Shown one piece after another: positions 1 through 10,605 of a stretch of 64,000 nt of DNA. Position numbers and translations under genes: made by a program. Origin of the DNA: Phycisphaeraceae bacterium (GTDB taxonomy: Bacteria; Planctomycetota; Phycisphaerae; Phycisphaerales; SM1A02); NCBI GenBank assembly GCA_019636755.1, contig JAHBWZ010000002.1:124001-188000 (forward strand). The letters are read 5' to 3'. Numbering within the stretch: position 1 is the first letter of the stretch; each line of letters opens with the position of its first letter. The notes beneath the pieces are model-generated. The model saw only the letters and a list, made by a program, of their open reading frames with translations. It did no database searches and was not told the origin of the DNA.

Positions 1-126
1 GCTCCATGGCGGCCACGGTACGCGGCGGCGTGCCGGCGTGGCAAACGCCGGGGCCGGACCGATCGATGCGGGGCGCGGCGCACGCGGCCGCTGCCCGCCG
101 CCCGGCGTGTACACTCGCGACCTCAC

Positions 127-1080
127 GTGTCCGCGTCTCACGCCAGCGCCCCGTCCGGCACGCGCGTCCTCGTCACCGGAGGCTGCGGGTTCATCGGCAC
201 GCATCTCGTCCGCGCCCTGCTGCCGGCCGGGGCGCGGGTCTCGGTGATCGACGACGGATCGACCGGAGATCCGGCCCGGCTGGCGGGACTGCCGATCACG
301 CTCACGATCGGCTCCATCCTGGACCCGGCCGCGCTGCGCGCCGCCATCGACCAGGCGGAGGTGGTGCTGCACCTCGCGGCGCAGGTGTCCGTCCCGAAGA
401 GCGTCGCGTCGCCCGTCGAGACGTGGCAGGTCAATACGGAGGGAACCCTGCGCGTGCTGGAGGCCGCCCGGGCGCAGGGCGTGCGGCGCGTCGTCTTCGC
501 GTCCACCTGCGCCGTCTACGGCCCGGCGCCCAGGCTTCCGTCGCGCGAAGAGGATCCGGTCGACACCGCCTCGCCCTACGCCGCGACCAAGGCCGCGGGC
601 GAGGCGCTCATGGCGGCCTGGGCGCCGTGCTACGCGCTGGAAACGGTGGTGCTGCGCCTGTTCAACGTGATCGGCCCGGGCCAGTCGCTCGACGGCGGCT
701 ATGCCGCGGTCGTTCCCGCGTTCCTGCACGCGGCCCGGCACGGCCGGCCCATGCACCTCATGGGCGGGGGCGGTCAGACGCGCGACTTCGTGGCGGTGGA
801 TGACGTGGTGCGCGCGTTCATGCTCGCGGCGACGCGCGAGGTACCGTTCGCCGGCGAGATCATCAACATCGGCAGCGGCCGCGCGATCAGCATCCGTGAC
901 CTTGCGGAGATCATCGGCCGCGTGACGGGCAGCGCAGTCCGGCCGACGGAAGCGCCGGCCCGCCCGGGCGACGTGCCCCACGCCCGCGCGGCCATCGATC
1001 GCGCGCGGGAGGCACTCGGATGGCAGCCGACGGCCGCGCTGGAGGATGTCCTCGCCCGCGCCTGGGCGGACCTGTCGTAG
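127..1080 (+). CDS. NAD-dependent epimerase/dehydratase (extended SDR)
   Basis: A 317-residue cytoplasmic extended short-chain dehydrogenase, probably acting on a nucleotide sugar such as UDP-glucose or UDP-GlcNAc. The Rossmann motif GGCGFIG lies at residues 18-24. The catalytic set is Ser126 (in FASTCAVYG) with Tyr151 and Lys155 (YAATK). The C-terminal half has the usual RDFVAVDDVVRA substrate-domain block and an LGWQP motif near the end. The GTG at 127 is chosen because it sits just before the nucleotide-binding strand and leaves a normal family length. It lies beside other sugar-nucleotide genes on both strands, which suggests surface polysaccharide precursor supply. The exact epimerase or dehydratase reaction cannot be told from motifs alone. 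Confidence 0.9.
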   Translation: MSASHASAPSGTRVLVTGGCGFIGTHLVRALLPAGARVSVIDDGSTGDPARLAGLPITLTIGSILDPAALRAAIDQAEVVLHLAAQVSVPKSVASPVETWQVNTEGTLRVLEAARAQGVRRVVFASTCAVYGPAPRLPSREEDPVDTASPYAATKAAGEALMAAWAPCYALETVVLRLFNVIGPGQSLDGGYAAVVPAFLHAARHGRPMHLMGGGGQTRDFVAVDDVVRAFMLAATREVPFAGEIINIGSGRAISIRDLAEIIGRVTGSAVRPTEAPARPGDVPHARAAIDRAREALGWQPTAALEDVLARAWADLS

Positions 1081-1194
1081 CGCCGGCCACCGCCGCGCGA
1101 TGGCCGCCCGGGGCCGGCACACCCCGCACCCGGGGCACGTCTGTCGTGGCCCTTCGTGGAAGCCGGTCTCGGATGACCGCGCGCGAACGGACGG

Positions 1195-2781
<1,587 letters not shown>

Positions 2782-3750
2782 ATGTCCATCGAACTCGACC
2801 GACAGCGGATCGTCGTCACGGGCGGGGCCGGATTCCTGGGCCGCGTCGTCTGCGAGCGGCTTCGTGCCCGCGGCTGCCGCGAGATCCTGGTGCCGCGCCG
2901 GTGCGACTTCGACCTGACGCGCGAGGACGCGGTCGATCGCCTCTACCGCGAGATGCGCCCGGACATCGTGCTGCACCTGGCCGCGGAGGTCGGCGGCATC
3001 GGGGCCAACCGCGAGAATCCGGGGCGGTACTTCTACGCCAACATGGCGATGGCCATGCATCTCATCGAGCATGCGCGACGGCATGGCCTGCGCCGCTTCG
3101 TGCAGGTCGGCACGATCTGCGCGTACCCGAAGTTCACGCCGGTGCCCTTCCGCGAAGACGAACTCTGGAACGGCTATCCGGAGGAGACGAACGCCCCGTA
3201 CGGCATCGCGAAGAAGGCCGCGCTGGTGATGCTGGATGCCTACCACCGGCAGTACGGCCTGGCGGGCGCGTACCTGCTCCCGGTCAATCTCTACGGCCCC
3301 GGAGACAATTTTGATCTCCGCTCGAGTCACGTCATTCCCGCGCTCGTGCGCAAGTGCGTCGATGCCCTCGAGGCGGGGGCCGACCACATCGACTGCTGGG
3401 GCACCGGCGCGGCGAGCCGGGAGTTCCTGTACGTCGATGACGCCGCCGAGGGCATCATCCGCGCCGCGGAGGTCATGGAGGAACCGATCCCCATCAACCT
3501 GGGCACCGGCATGGAGATCTCGATCCGCGACCTCGTGACGCTCATCGCGGAACTCACCGGCTTCCGCGGCCAGGTCCGCTGGGACGCGACGCAGCCGGAC
3601 GGCCAGCCGCGGCGCTGCCTGGACACCGCCCGCGCCCGTGACCTGCTGGGCTGGAGCGCGCAGATCGGCTTCGAGGACGGGCTGCGCCGGACGATCGACT
3701 GGTGGCGGACCGTCGGCCGACCGCAGGCGATGACGAGTGCGTCCTCATGA
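2782..3750 (+). CDS. GDP-L-fucose synthase-like NAD-dependent epimerase/reductase
   Basis: This 322-residue extended SDR has the GDP-L-fucose synthase layout: GGAGFLG at residues 14-20, then [12 protein letters not shown], the family-specific VGTICAYPK with FREDELWNG, and catalytic Tyr140/Lys144 (YGIAK). The enzyme epimerises and reduces GDP-4-keto-6-deoxymannose to GDP-fucose, using the product of the neighbouring gmd. The ATG at 2782 is chosen; a GTG nine bases upstream (2773) is equally in frame. The long open frame upstream is an artefact of high GC. The next gene follows after 37 bases on the same strand, suggesting co-transcription. A related C3/C5-epimerising reductase making another 6-deoxyhexose is the main alternative. 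Confidence 0.85.
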   Translation: MSIELDRQRIVVTGGAGFLGRVVCERLRARGCREILVPRRCDFDLTREDAVDRLYREMRPDIVLHLAAEVGGIGANRENPGRYFYANMAMAMHLIEHARRHGLRRFVQVGTICAYPKFTPVPFREDELWNGYPEETNAPYGIAKKAALVMLDAYHRQYGLAGAYLLPVNLYGPGDNFDLRSSHVIPALVRKCVDALEAGADHIDCWGTGAASREFLYVDDAAEGIIRAAEVMEEPIPINLGTGMEISIRDLVTLIAELTGFRGQVRWDATQPDGQPRRCLDTARARDLLGWSAQIGFEDGLRRTIDWWRTVGRPQAMTSASS

Positions 3751-3787
3751 CGATGGGTCCCCTGTTCCACCCGCGAAGGCCAACGAC

Positions 3788-4819
3788 GTGAAGTACTGCG
3801 TAACCGGCGGCTCGGGCTTCATCGGATCCTTCTGCTGCGAGGCGCTGCGCGCCCGGGGCGACGGGATCGTCATCCTCGATCTCATCGATCCGCCGGCAGG
3901 CACGCCGCACGACCGGTTCGTGCGCGGCGACATCCGCGACGCCGCCGCATGCCGCAGCGCGCTTCCGGGATGCGACCGCGTGCTTCACCTGGCGGCCGCC
4001 CACCACGACTTCGGCATCACCGAGGACACGTACTACTCCGTCAACGAGCGCGGCACGCAGGTACTCCTGGACGCGATGGACGAGGCGGGCGTCCGCGACA
4101 TCTGCTTCTACTCGACGGTCGCCCTGTACGGCACCGCGCCGCCGCCACTGCATGAAGGCGTGGAGGGCCGGCCGAACTCGCCATACGGCGGATCCAAACT
4201 GGCGGGCGAGAAGATCTGCCGATCCTGGACGGAGCGCGGCGGCGGACGCCGGTGCCTCGTCATCCGGCCGACAGTCACGTTCGGTCCGCGCAACTTCGCG
4301 AACATGTACTCGCTGATCCGGCAGGTCCATTCGGGGAAGTTCGCCTTCGTCGGCCCCGGAACGAACATCAAGTCGCTGAGTTACGTGGAGAACATCGTGG
4401 ACGCGACGTTCTTCCTCATGGACCGCAGCGATCTGCCCGCGTTCGACGTCTACAACTACGTCGAGAAGCCCGACCTCACCAGCCGTCAGATCGCCGAGGT
4501 CGTCTACCGCTGCCTCGAGCGGACACCGACCAGACTCACCATTCCGAAGTGGCTGGCATTCCTCGCCGCGATGCCGTTCGACATCGCCATCGCGCTGACC
4601 GGGAAGAACATCCCCGTCTCCTCCGCACGCATCCGCAAACTCTTCACGGACGAGACGAAGTTCGAGGCCGATCGTGTGCGCGAGCGCGGATTCACGCCGC
4701 GCGTCCCGCTGGATGAGGGCATCCGGCGCATGGTGGCGTGGTACCTGCAGGAGGGCCGGACGCAGCGCGCGGAGTGGCATCAGCCGCCGGCCGAGGTGAT
4801 CCGCTTCGACGGGGAGTGA
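3788..4819 (+). CDS. NAD-dependent epimerase/dehydratase (extended SDR)
   Basis: This 343-residue extended SDR starts MKYCVTGGSGFIG, with the nucleotide-binding loop at residues 7-13. It carries Ser109 (FYSTVALYG) and catalytic Tyr133/Lys137 (YGGSK). The hydrophobic segment near residue 260 and the C-terminal domain resemble 3-beta-HSD-like or sugar-modifying members more than the gmd and fcl types. The GTG at 3788 is preferred because a GAAGG motif lies about ten bases upstream and the fold starts at once. A GTG at 3737 would overlap the previous stop and add a disordered tail. It is downstream of the fucose synthase-like gene, probably in one operon. The substrate is unknown, and a 4-keto-sugar epimerase or reductase is the likeliest role. 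Confidence 0.85.
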   Translation: MKYCVTGGSGFIGSFCCEALRARGDGIVILDLIDPPAGTPHDRFVRGDIRDAAACRSALPGCDRVLHLAAAHHDFGITEDTYYSVNERGTQVLLDAMDEAGVRDICFYSTVALYGTAPPPLHEGVEGRPNSPYGGSKLAGEKICRSWTERGGGRRCLVIRPTVTFGPRNFANMYSLIRQVHSGKFAFVGPGTNIKSLSYVENIVDATFFLMDRSDLPAFDVYNYVEKPDLTSRQIAEVVYRCLERTPTRLTIPKWLAFLAAMPFDIAIALTGKNIPVSSARIRKLFTDETKFEADRVRERGFTPRVPLDEGIRRMVAWYLQEGRTQRAEWHQPPAEVIRFDGE

Positions 4820-4869
4820 TCCGTCCCGCCGCGCCGTCGCCGGCCGTGCGCCCACGGAGGCCCGATCCC

Positions 4870-5949
4870 GTGTCACGCCGAAGAGACCACGCCGTTGCGG
4901 GCTGTCGAGGCCTGCGTGAACCCGCCCGACGCCCCTCGCTCCGCGCGGCGCTGGCGATCGTTCTCCTCCTGCCGCTGCTGCTCCCGGCGTGCCGCGTCCC
5001 GTCGCGCCGGCCGGGAATCGCCGCCGGCGAGGTCCCGATCCTGCTTCCCGTCGACGGGGATCTCGTCCACGCGGAGGAGATCATCGTGGAGATCCTCCGG
5101 CTCAACGGCGCGACGATCCCCGACGCGGCGCTGGCGCGGGCGCTGCATCGGCTCGAGCGCCACGTCGGAGGACGGATCTCCATCGTCGACCGCGGCAGTG
5201 TTCCATGCCGCTACGACGAAGACGGGTACCCGGCCGCCCTGCAGTGGCCGGCCTCCCACGCCGATCCGGAGACCGGGGAGCGCCTGCCCGTCGATCGTCC
5301 GCGCTGGTTCACGCACGCGGACGGCGGCGTGATCGGGCTGTACGCGGGATCCGCAGAGACAGGCGACGGCACCACGGACCTGCTGATGCCGATCCTCCGC
5401 GCCAACGCGATCGCGATCCTGGTGCATGATCACGTGCCGGCCCATACAAAGGCCAGCGGATTCACCACGATGGCGCCACAGCCCGTGCTCCATGCATCGT
5501 CGTCACCGGATGCGATCGAGTGGGCGCTGCGGCATCGCGAGATCCACCTGTTCCAGCCGCGCATCCGCGGGCGGATACGCCTGCCGTTCGTCTCCCGCGA
5601 CACGTACTGGGAGTGGATCATCCTCCACGAGATCGGCCACTGTCTGCGCGTTCCGTCGGCGCCGGACCGCACGTATGTCCGCAATGGTCCGCACTGCATC
5701 CGGCCCGACTGCGTCATGTACTCGCCCGCGGACTGGCGGATGGTCATGCAGATCATCCTTCACGGCTGGTCGCTGGACTTCTGCGAGGCTTGCGCCGCGG
5801 AACTCGCGGAGGCACGCACACGTCCGCCGCGGACCGATCCGTTCGACTGGCCGCCGGCGCACTGGCGATTCGAGACGGAAACACGCGCGCGGGCGGCGCC
5901 ACCGCCGCCGATGTCCGGGCGACCGGTCGCCTGCTGCGGCGGCCCGTGA
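4870..5949 (+). CDS. lipoprotein metallopeptidase resembling archaemetzincin (M54-like)
   Basis: A 359-residue predicted lipoprotein. An Arg-rich N-terminus and a Leu-rich helix end in the lipobox LLPAC (Cys41). The C-terminal third has HEIGH at 253-257, then HC at 275-276, a CxxxxCxM block at 276-283 and CEAC at 305-308. That order of His, Cys and Met motifs is the hallmark of archaemetzincins, in which a second zinc is held by four cysteines. The difference is about 17 extra residues between HEIGH and the His at 275, and no Gly at the usual metzincin position. The first 240 residues match nothing I know. GGAGG at 4856-4860 supports the GTG start. The family call is by motif only; it is convergent with the deacetylase gene. 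Confidence 0.7.
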   Translation: MSRRRDHAVAGCRGLREPARRPSLRAALAIVLLLPLLLPACRVPSRRPGIAAGEVPILLPVDGDLVHAEEIIVEILRLNGATIPDAALARALHRLERHVGGRISIVDRGSVPCRYDEDGYPAALQWPASHADPETGERLPVDRPRWFTHADGGVIGLYAGSAETGDGTTDLLMPILRANAIAILVHDHVPAHTKASGFTTMAPQPVLHASSSPDAIEWALRHREIHLFQPRIRGRIRLPFVSRDTYWEWIILHEIGHCLRVPSAPDRTYVRNGPHCIRPDCVMYSPADWRMVMQIILHGWSLDFCEACAAELAEARTRPPRTDPFDWPPAHWRFETETRARAAPPPPMSGRPVACCGGP

Positions 5950-6001
5950 CCCGGCGGCGCCGAGCGCGCTGATCGCGTGCGTGCGCGGGGACGGAAACGT
6001 C

Positions 6002-6913
6002 TCAGCCCGCGTCCGGCGGCGCGTGCGTGCGGAGGAGATCCTCCATCGTGCACCAGCGGAAGTCGCGCAGCAGCGCGGCGAAGCGTGCCTCGCCGCGGGC
6101 CAGGTTCACGCTGTGCCGGAACGCATGGCTGCGCTTCACGCCGCCCACGCGCGGCTGTCCCGGGTCGATCTCCCACGGATGGATGTAGAAGACGTACGGA
6201 AGCCCGCGGGCCAGGATCCGGCGCACGCCCCAGCGGAAGAGGGGATACGGGTAGATCCGGAAGTAGCCGCCGCCGCCCCACGGCAGACCACGTGAACCCA
6301 TCGTGAGTACAGAGACGCAGACCTCGATCATGCCGCCGGGCAGCCGGGCGATGGGGACGCCCGCATCCATGCCGGAGAGGCGGCCGTAACGATCGTGCGC
6401 CACGGTCGGAAACGCGGATGAGTCGTACTCGATCCCGTGCTCCTGGAGGATCGGGATCGCCCAGTCGATGATGGAGAACGACGGCGCCCGGTATCCGCGC
6501 ACCGGCTGACCGGTGAGATCGCGGAGGAATCCCACCGACCGCGCGATGTCCTGCCGGAACCGCTCCGGTCCGATCTCATAGATGAGTTCGTGGCCATGGC
6601 CGTGCGAGGCGATCTCATGCCCGGCGTCGGCGATGCGCCGGACGAGCGCAGGCACCTTCTCCGCCACCCAGCCCAGCACGAAGCAGGTGGACCGGACGCC
6701 GCGTGCCGCCATGAGTTCCAGCATGCGATCGGTATTGCGCTCGACGCGCAGTTCCCGTGCATCCCATGAGTCGCGGGCGATCGCCGACTTCAGGTTCTCC
6801 ACCTGGAACCAGTCCTCGACGTCGATCGACATGACGGCGGGGGGGCGGTCGCGCCCGGCGCTCACGGCCGTCCCTGGTCTGGTTGTCTCCGGCGCAGGCG
6901 TGATCGTGCTCAT
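6002..6913 (-). CDS. polysaccharide deacetylase, XrtA/PEP-CTERM-associated type
   Basis: This 303-residue NodB-fold deacetylase starts with the family phrase MSIDVEDWFQVEN, which supplies the metal-binding Asp pair. SHGHGHELIYE gives the His ligands, RGYRAPSFSI the substrate loop and YIHPWEIDPGQPR the C-terminal DUF3473-like region. These phrases are typical of deacetylases encoded with exosortase/PEP-CTERM exopolysaccharide loci. It probably removes N-acetyl groups from an exported glycan. The ATG at 6913 is preferred over a GTG 39 bases upstream because the extra residues are not conserved-looking. No exosortase gene is in the window, but PEP-CTERM-tailed proteins are encoded at 7.3 and 62.1 kb. 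Confidence 0.92.
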   Translation of the reverse strand: MSTITPAPETTRPGTAVSAGRDRPPAVMSIDVEDWFQVENLKSAIARDSWDARELRVERNTDRMLELMAARGVRSTCFVLGWVAEKVPALVRRIADAGHEIASHGHGHELIYEIGPERFRQDIARSVGFLRDLTGQPVRGYRAPSFSIIDWAIPILQEHGIEYDSSAFPTVAHDRYGRLSGMDAGVPIARLPGGMIEVCVSVLTMGSRGLPWGGGGYFRIYPYPLFRWGVRRILARGLPYVFYIHPWEIDPGQPRVGGVKRSHAFRHSVNLARGEARFAALLRDFRWCTMEDLLRTHAPPDAG

Positions 6914-7258
6914 CAGGTCACGAAGTGGCTCATGGCGTGCGCTCCGGCGCACCGCGATCCACGGCGATCATACCCGCAGGGGCCGGCGGCTCCCCCCGGA
7001 GCGGCCACCGGGAGATGCGGGCATGAACGTGTCGCCGTACGCTCGACCCGCCGCTCGCCGACTGGCCGCCCAGGCACCGGCCGCACGCGCGGACGGCGGC
7101 GTGTCGAGGATCACGGGAAGCGCATGCGCGGGCCGCGATGCGCCGACGATCGCCTGGCCTGGGCGCCTCCGCCGCCCCGCCATCCCGGCGCCAGCGCGTC
7201 CGCGGCGTGACGTGCCGCGGAGCGCAGGCGTCAGGGGATGGGTTGGGGACAGGACCGA
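6914..7258. other. gap with no recognisable gene
   Basis: About 345 GC-rich bases upstream of the deacetylase. Several overlapping open frames exist on both strands, but all are Arg/Ala/Pro-rich without family motifs. It should hold the deacetylase promoter; no clear boxes were seen. Confidence 0.5.
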
Positions 7259-7759
7259 TCATGGCCCTGCGCGACGACGGCGCGACCCGCGCGCCGTCAG
7301 GGCACCCAGTGCGACCACCAGTAGTACCGGCGGGGCGGGCACGGGGACGATCCGCTGGAAGTGGAAGTCGTCGATGTGCACGGGCGGGAAGCCCATGGAG
7401 TCCTGGTCATTCTGGACTTCGACGGCGTCGAAGTCGAAGTCCATGACGACACCGAAGAAGCGATTCGCGCTTCCGGAGAACCAGTTGGTCACATGGATCA
7501 GCTGGCCTCCGGAGTAGAAGCGGAACCGTGAGAACTGCGGCCAATGCAGTGCCACCGCTCTGATCGGCTCATCGAACTCCACGCGCATCTCGGCGCTGCT
7601 CCGCAGACCGCCCCTCCGTACCAATATGACCGAGGCGCCCCGATTGTGTCTACTCCACATCGAGGGCGACGAGGTTCTCTCCCATGACGACCACCCCGAG
7701 TCGCAGCAGAAGCCCGCGACCGCGAGCCAGCTCAGGCACGAGTGCGTGACCGCCTTCAG
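7259..7759 (-). pseudogene. 3' fragment of a PEP-CTERM-like exported protein
   Basis: The frame is open from 7759 to 7259 but has no good start codon: the first ATG is at 7660, and no signal peptide precedes the domain. The C-terminus reads VPVPAPP, then a hydrophobic stretch ending ALGALTA, then RGSRRRRAGP. That is the PEP-CTERM/VPAP-type sorting tail recognised by exosortases. The middle (FDAVEVQND, VHIDDFHFQ) resembles the last strands of beta-sandwich domains common in such proteins. I read it as the surviving 3' end of a once longer surface protein. A short intact protein using an unusual start is the alternative. It borders the degraded stretch that continues to 13.3 kb. Confidence 0.55.
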
Positions 7760-7792
7760 TCAGACGAGACGCAGGACGCCCGTCGTGAAGAC

Positions 7793-8047
7793 TCATCGAA
7801 GTCGACACGCGTCGACTTGAGTCGCCACGGCTTCCATGTTCACGTCCTGACTCTCAGTCTTGAGCGAACCGCCAAGCACATCGTCAAACACAAGCCAGAG
7901 GAACTCTGACTCGCGTCTGAACGCCCAACACCGCGCATCGGGGCCATCGGCCTTCAGTGTCGGGCTCCATCCCAGCCGCTGGAGAGCCGCTGCGAAGCGC
8001 TCGAACTGCTCCCACTCCCGCAGCCTCGGCAGATGATGAGCCTTCAT
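7793..8047 (-). CDS. small protein overlapping the mini-RHS gene, possible immunity protein
   Basis: This 84-residue protein starts MKAHHLPRLREWEQF and contains the acidic stretch LWLVFDDVLGGS. It has no signal peptide or membrane segment, so it should stay in the cytoplasm. Its ATG at 8047 overlaps the stop codon of the RHS gene by four bases (ATGA), which implies translational coupling. A longer frame opens at 8119, but the coupled start fits better. Small cytoplasmic proteins encoded directly after RHS-core toxins are usually their immunity partners, and that is my inference here. The sequence matches no immunity family I recognise. Confidence 0.5.
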   Translation of the reverse strand: MKAHHLPRLREWEQFERFAAALQRLGWSPTLKADGPDARCWAFRRESEFLWLVFDDVLGGSLKTESQDVNMEAVATQVDACRLR

Positions 8048-8811
8048 CGGCTTCCGACCCCCAATGTCTGATTGACGGATACTCCTGATCGGGTCGAGCT
8101 TTCCAGGATTGCTCGCCACATGTCGTCCCCGACCAGGCCTCGGCCTCCGTCATAGATCTTCCGCACAATGTCCTGAAGCGTCGGGACCTCGTCGAGGTGC
8201 CGCTCGTCAACGAGACCCAGCGTCACGCCGCCGCCGATGATGACCGTCTTCAGGCCGCCTTCGATGCCAGCCTTCGTATTGGCGGCGGCCTCGCCGATTC
8301 CCTTCACGAATCCGGTCACATAGGCGTCGGCAACATCCCACCCGGTCGTGGGTGCACCGGGTGCGCTCTGATCTGTTGCCAGGCCCAGCCACCTGAAGAT
8401 CCACATCCCCAGCGGATCCCACCACACCAGCGGATTCCCCCGCACGTACACATGCAGGTTCATCCCGTCCACGAAGCCCGCCGGGTCGCGCGACAGCCAC
8501 CGGCCGAGCAGCACCGCGTCATGCACGCGAAGGCGCGCGAGCAGCAGCCCGGTCTCCGCGTCGAACACGTGCCCCGTGAACCCGATCACGTTCCCGTTTG
8601 TCGACAGGCCGAGGCCGCGCGGCAGCGCGGACGCGTACGAGCCCGAGAGGATCAACTGATCGGAGAAATCGACCGTGCCGGTGGCGTGAACGTGTTCATC
8701 GGGCCCGCGGACCAGGGTGCCGTGCGCGGGCGTGGTCGTGATGCCTGACGCGAGCAGCGCCAGCAGTGCGACGATCATCACGTGGATGGCACGGCGCAGG
8801 GGCATGGGCAC
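8044..8811 (-). CDS. short RHS-core protein with unique C-terminal domain (mini-RHS)
   Basis: A 255-residue exported protein. After an N-terminal signal sequence (MIVALLALLASG) comes a single RHS-associated core: TGHVFDAETGLLLARLR, then GRWLSRDPAGFVDG, LHVYVRGNP and WDPLG at about residue 134. Typical RHS proteins are over 1,000 residues with many YD repeats; here only the core remains, with its own signal peptide. The last 120 residues, including a Gly-rich helix and VGDDMWRAILESSTRSG, sit where polymorphic toxin domains normally sit, but I do not recognise the fold. The stop overlaps the downstream ATG by four bases. It may be a compact toxin or effector, or an intact-looking remnant of a larger RHS gene. 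Confidence 0.75.
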   Translation of the reverse strand: MPMPLRRAIHVMIVALLALLASGITTTPAHGTLVRGPDEHVHATGTVDFSDQLILSGSYASALPRGLGLSTNGNVIGFTGHVFDAETGLLLARLRVHDAVLLGRWLSRDPAGFVDGMNLHVYVRGNPLVWWDPLGMWIFRWLGLATDQSAPGAPTTGWDVADAYVTGFVKGIGEAAANTKAGIEGGLKTVIIGGGVTLGLVDERHLDEVPTLQDIVRKIYDGGRGLVGDDMWRAILESSTRSGVSVNQTLGVGSR

Positions 8812-9016
8812 GGGAGAGCGTACCGGATTGGACAGGGTGGGCGAACGGGGGACTGGGGGCGGCGATGGAGTCTCTGGGCGAGCAGGCAGCGGCGCAGATC
8901 TACAGACGGGATGTTGCTCTCTCGTTCAGGAACCTTGTAAGGGCTGGGGTTGGTTGACAGGGCGCCTCGGTCATACTGCCACGGAGGGCACAACGCCCGC
9001 CGGAGAACCCCGGCTC

Positions 9017-9240
9017 TCATAGATTGACGCGCCGCCCGGGACGGCGAACGAAGTGCCCTAGCAAAGCCAACTCGGCGGCGCTCGCAGTCATCAGTTGAGA
9101 CCTGTCTTCCACCTCATGTCCGTCTCTGAAGATCTGCTTCGACGTGAAATGGAGATCGTACTTCACGATCGTCCGAAGTGTGTCGAAGACAATTTGTAGA
9201 GGATCCAGTTCTTTGGACAAGAGGCGAGTGGTATTCAGGC
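9017..9240 (-). pseudogene. C-terminal remnant of an unknown protein
   Basis: The minus-strand frame ending at 9017 gives a natural-looking stretch, KELDPLQIVFDTLRT followed by YDLHFTSKQIFRDGHE, and ends at GRRVNL. Upstream the same frame turns into low-complexity Arg/Pro sequence, so only the 3' part looks like protein. I do not recognise a family. The 205 bases from 8812 to 9016, which should contain the RHS promoter, hold nothing else I can name. Confidence 0.3.
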
Positions 9241-9345
9241 GACCAGACGATCCTGCTCGAGGAAGCGCTGGCGGACCTGTGACGGCGTGAGGTAGCGGTG
9301 TCGCTGGAGGATCCAGGTCTCGTTGAAGCGTCGGACATCGCGTGG
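9235..9345 (-). pseudogene. possible transposase C-terminus remnant
   Basis: The frame ending at 9235 contains RRFNETWILQRH then YLTPSQVRQRFLEQ. This resembles the C-terminal end of integrase-type (DDE) insertion-sequence transposases, where a TPxxVxxRFL motif precedes the stop. Only about 35 residues can be read and no inverted repeats were found. It lies between two other worn fragments, in a place where insertion-sequence activity would help explain the decay. Confidence 0.25.
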
Positions 9346-10444
9346 CCACCCGTATCGCGGGCGGGCGAGTCTCCCTGGAGCCGGTAGTCCGGCGGTGAGG
9401 ACGGCATCTGCCCCGTGCAGGGCTCCGCGGGATCGACGAACCTCGGATCGGCATCCAGGATCTCTTGGCCCGGGAACGGCGGCGAGGATGAGCGGCGATG
9501 TCACCGATGATCGAATACGCGACCACGGGGGACACGATCCCAGGTACGTTGAAAGAGCGGCTCCGTTGTCGGTCAGCGGCCGGACCACCATCTGTCGCTC
9601 GGCGGCAACATCCGCAACATTCCCCCAGAGATGCAGTTCCCGATGAACGGACCGGACGGTCCCGGTTCCTCAGGGTCGTGGGAGACACGAACGTGCATGA
9701 ACAACCTTGGCTCCGCCCTCTGCGTCTGGATACGTCGGGCCGCTGGTCGCGGCGTTGTGCGCGAACGTGCAATGCATGATCCGGGTCTCATCCGGGGCCC
9801 GGCCAGCGTGGTCGGGGCGCCGCGGCCGGCCCGCCGTTGTTGACCTCCGGCTCTGCCCCATGTTCGCCAGTGCGCACCTGGTTGCGATAGAACACGCTGC
9901 CCGCGACTTCCAGTTCGCCGCCGCCATGTGCCGTATCCGCGTACATGAACGGTGACTGTCCGTCGGCGTTGCCGCCCTCGATCACCGAGGCCGTCGTTGC
10001 GGTGAGATCGGGGCGAATCCGGCAGCTCGATCACCACCACGTGGTGCAGATTAATCGCCGATCCCGCCGCCGCCGATCTCGCCCGTGAGGATGGTCTGCC
10101 ACGCGTCGTTGCCATGGTCACGCTCACCGTACAGATCCTCGGTCCCGGCAGAAGTGGCCGCGGATGACGATGGACGCCGTCACCTCGAACGTGTCAGTGC
10201 GGACGCCCGTCGGACTGCCACCGTCGCCAGGGCACGTCCGTGACGTACGTCCCGGCAACGACCCAGATTTCGTCGCCCTCGTCTGGGCCATCTCAGTGCC
10301 TTCTTCACCGTGCGGAGGGCGTTCTGCCACGAGTCACCATCATTCGCGTCATTGCCGGACGTGGGACGTAGATGCGGTCTGCACGCGCTCCGGGACGATG
10401 CTGGCTGCCGCCAGAACACCGGTCGCGATTCCCATGGTCCGCAT
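9346..10444 (-). pseudogene. frameshifted right-handed parallel beta-helix surface protein
   Basis: No single frame is open, but family phrases appear in order when read across the three minus frames. They are a signal-like start MRTMGIATGVLAAAS at 10444, then PTSGNDANDGDSWQNAL, VRTDTFEVTASIVIRG, VIEGGNADGQSPF, GSVFYRNQ, HCTFAHNAAT, GNCI with LWGN, and DYRLQGDSPARDTGG. These are the standard landmarks of planctomycete beta-helix proteins (opening domain, GN-rich rungs, closing DYRL rung). At least four frame changes are needed, so the gene is dead or the assembly is locally poor. Neighbouring genes on both sides are clean, which favours real decay. It would have been an exported surface protein. 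Confidence 0.7.
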
Positions 10445-10605
10445 CCGATACCGATTCGAGAACAGGCGGTCATCACTCGACTCCTGTGCTGATGGGACAC
10501 CCTGCCCCAGGCGCCGGAACGACCGCGCGGGACCTGATCTCCACCTGGACAGCGTTGATCGATGCAGATCGGCCGCCGTCAGCGCATCGGCGCGCATGGC
10601 CACGG

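Noticed and set aside
8954-8985. TTGACA followed by TACTGC on the plus strand, as a sigma-70 promoter
   Set aside because: The spacing is too short (about 14 bases) and no gene lies downstream on that strand.
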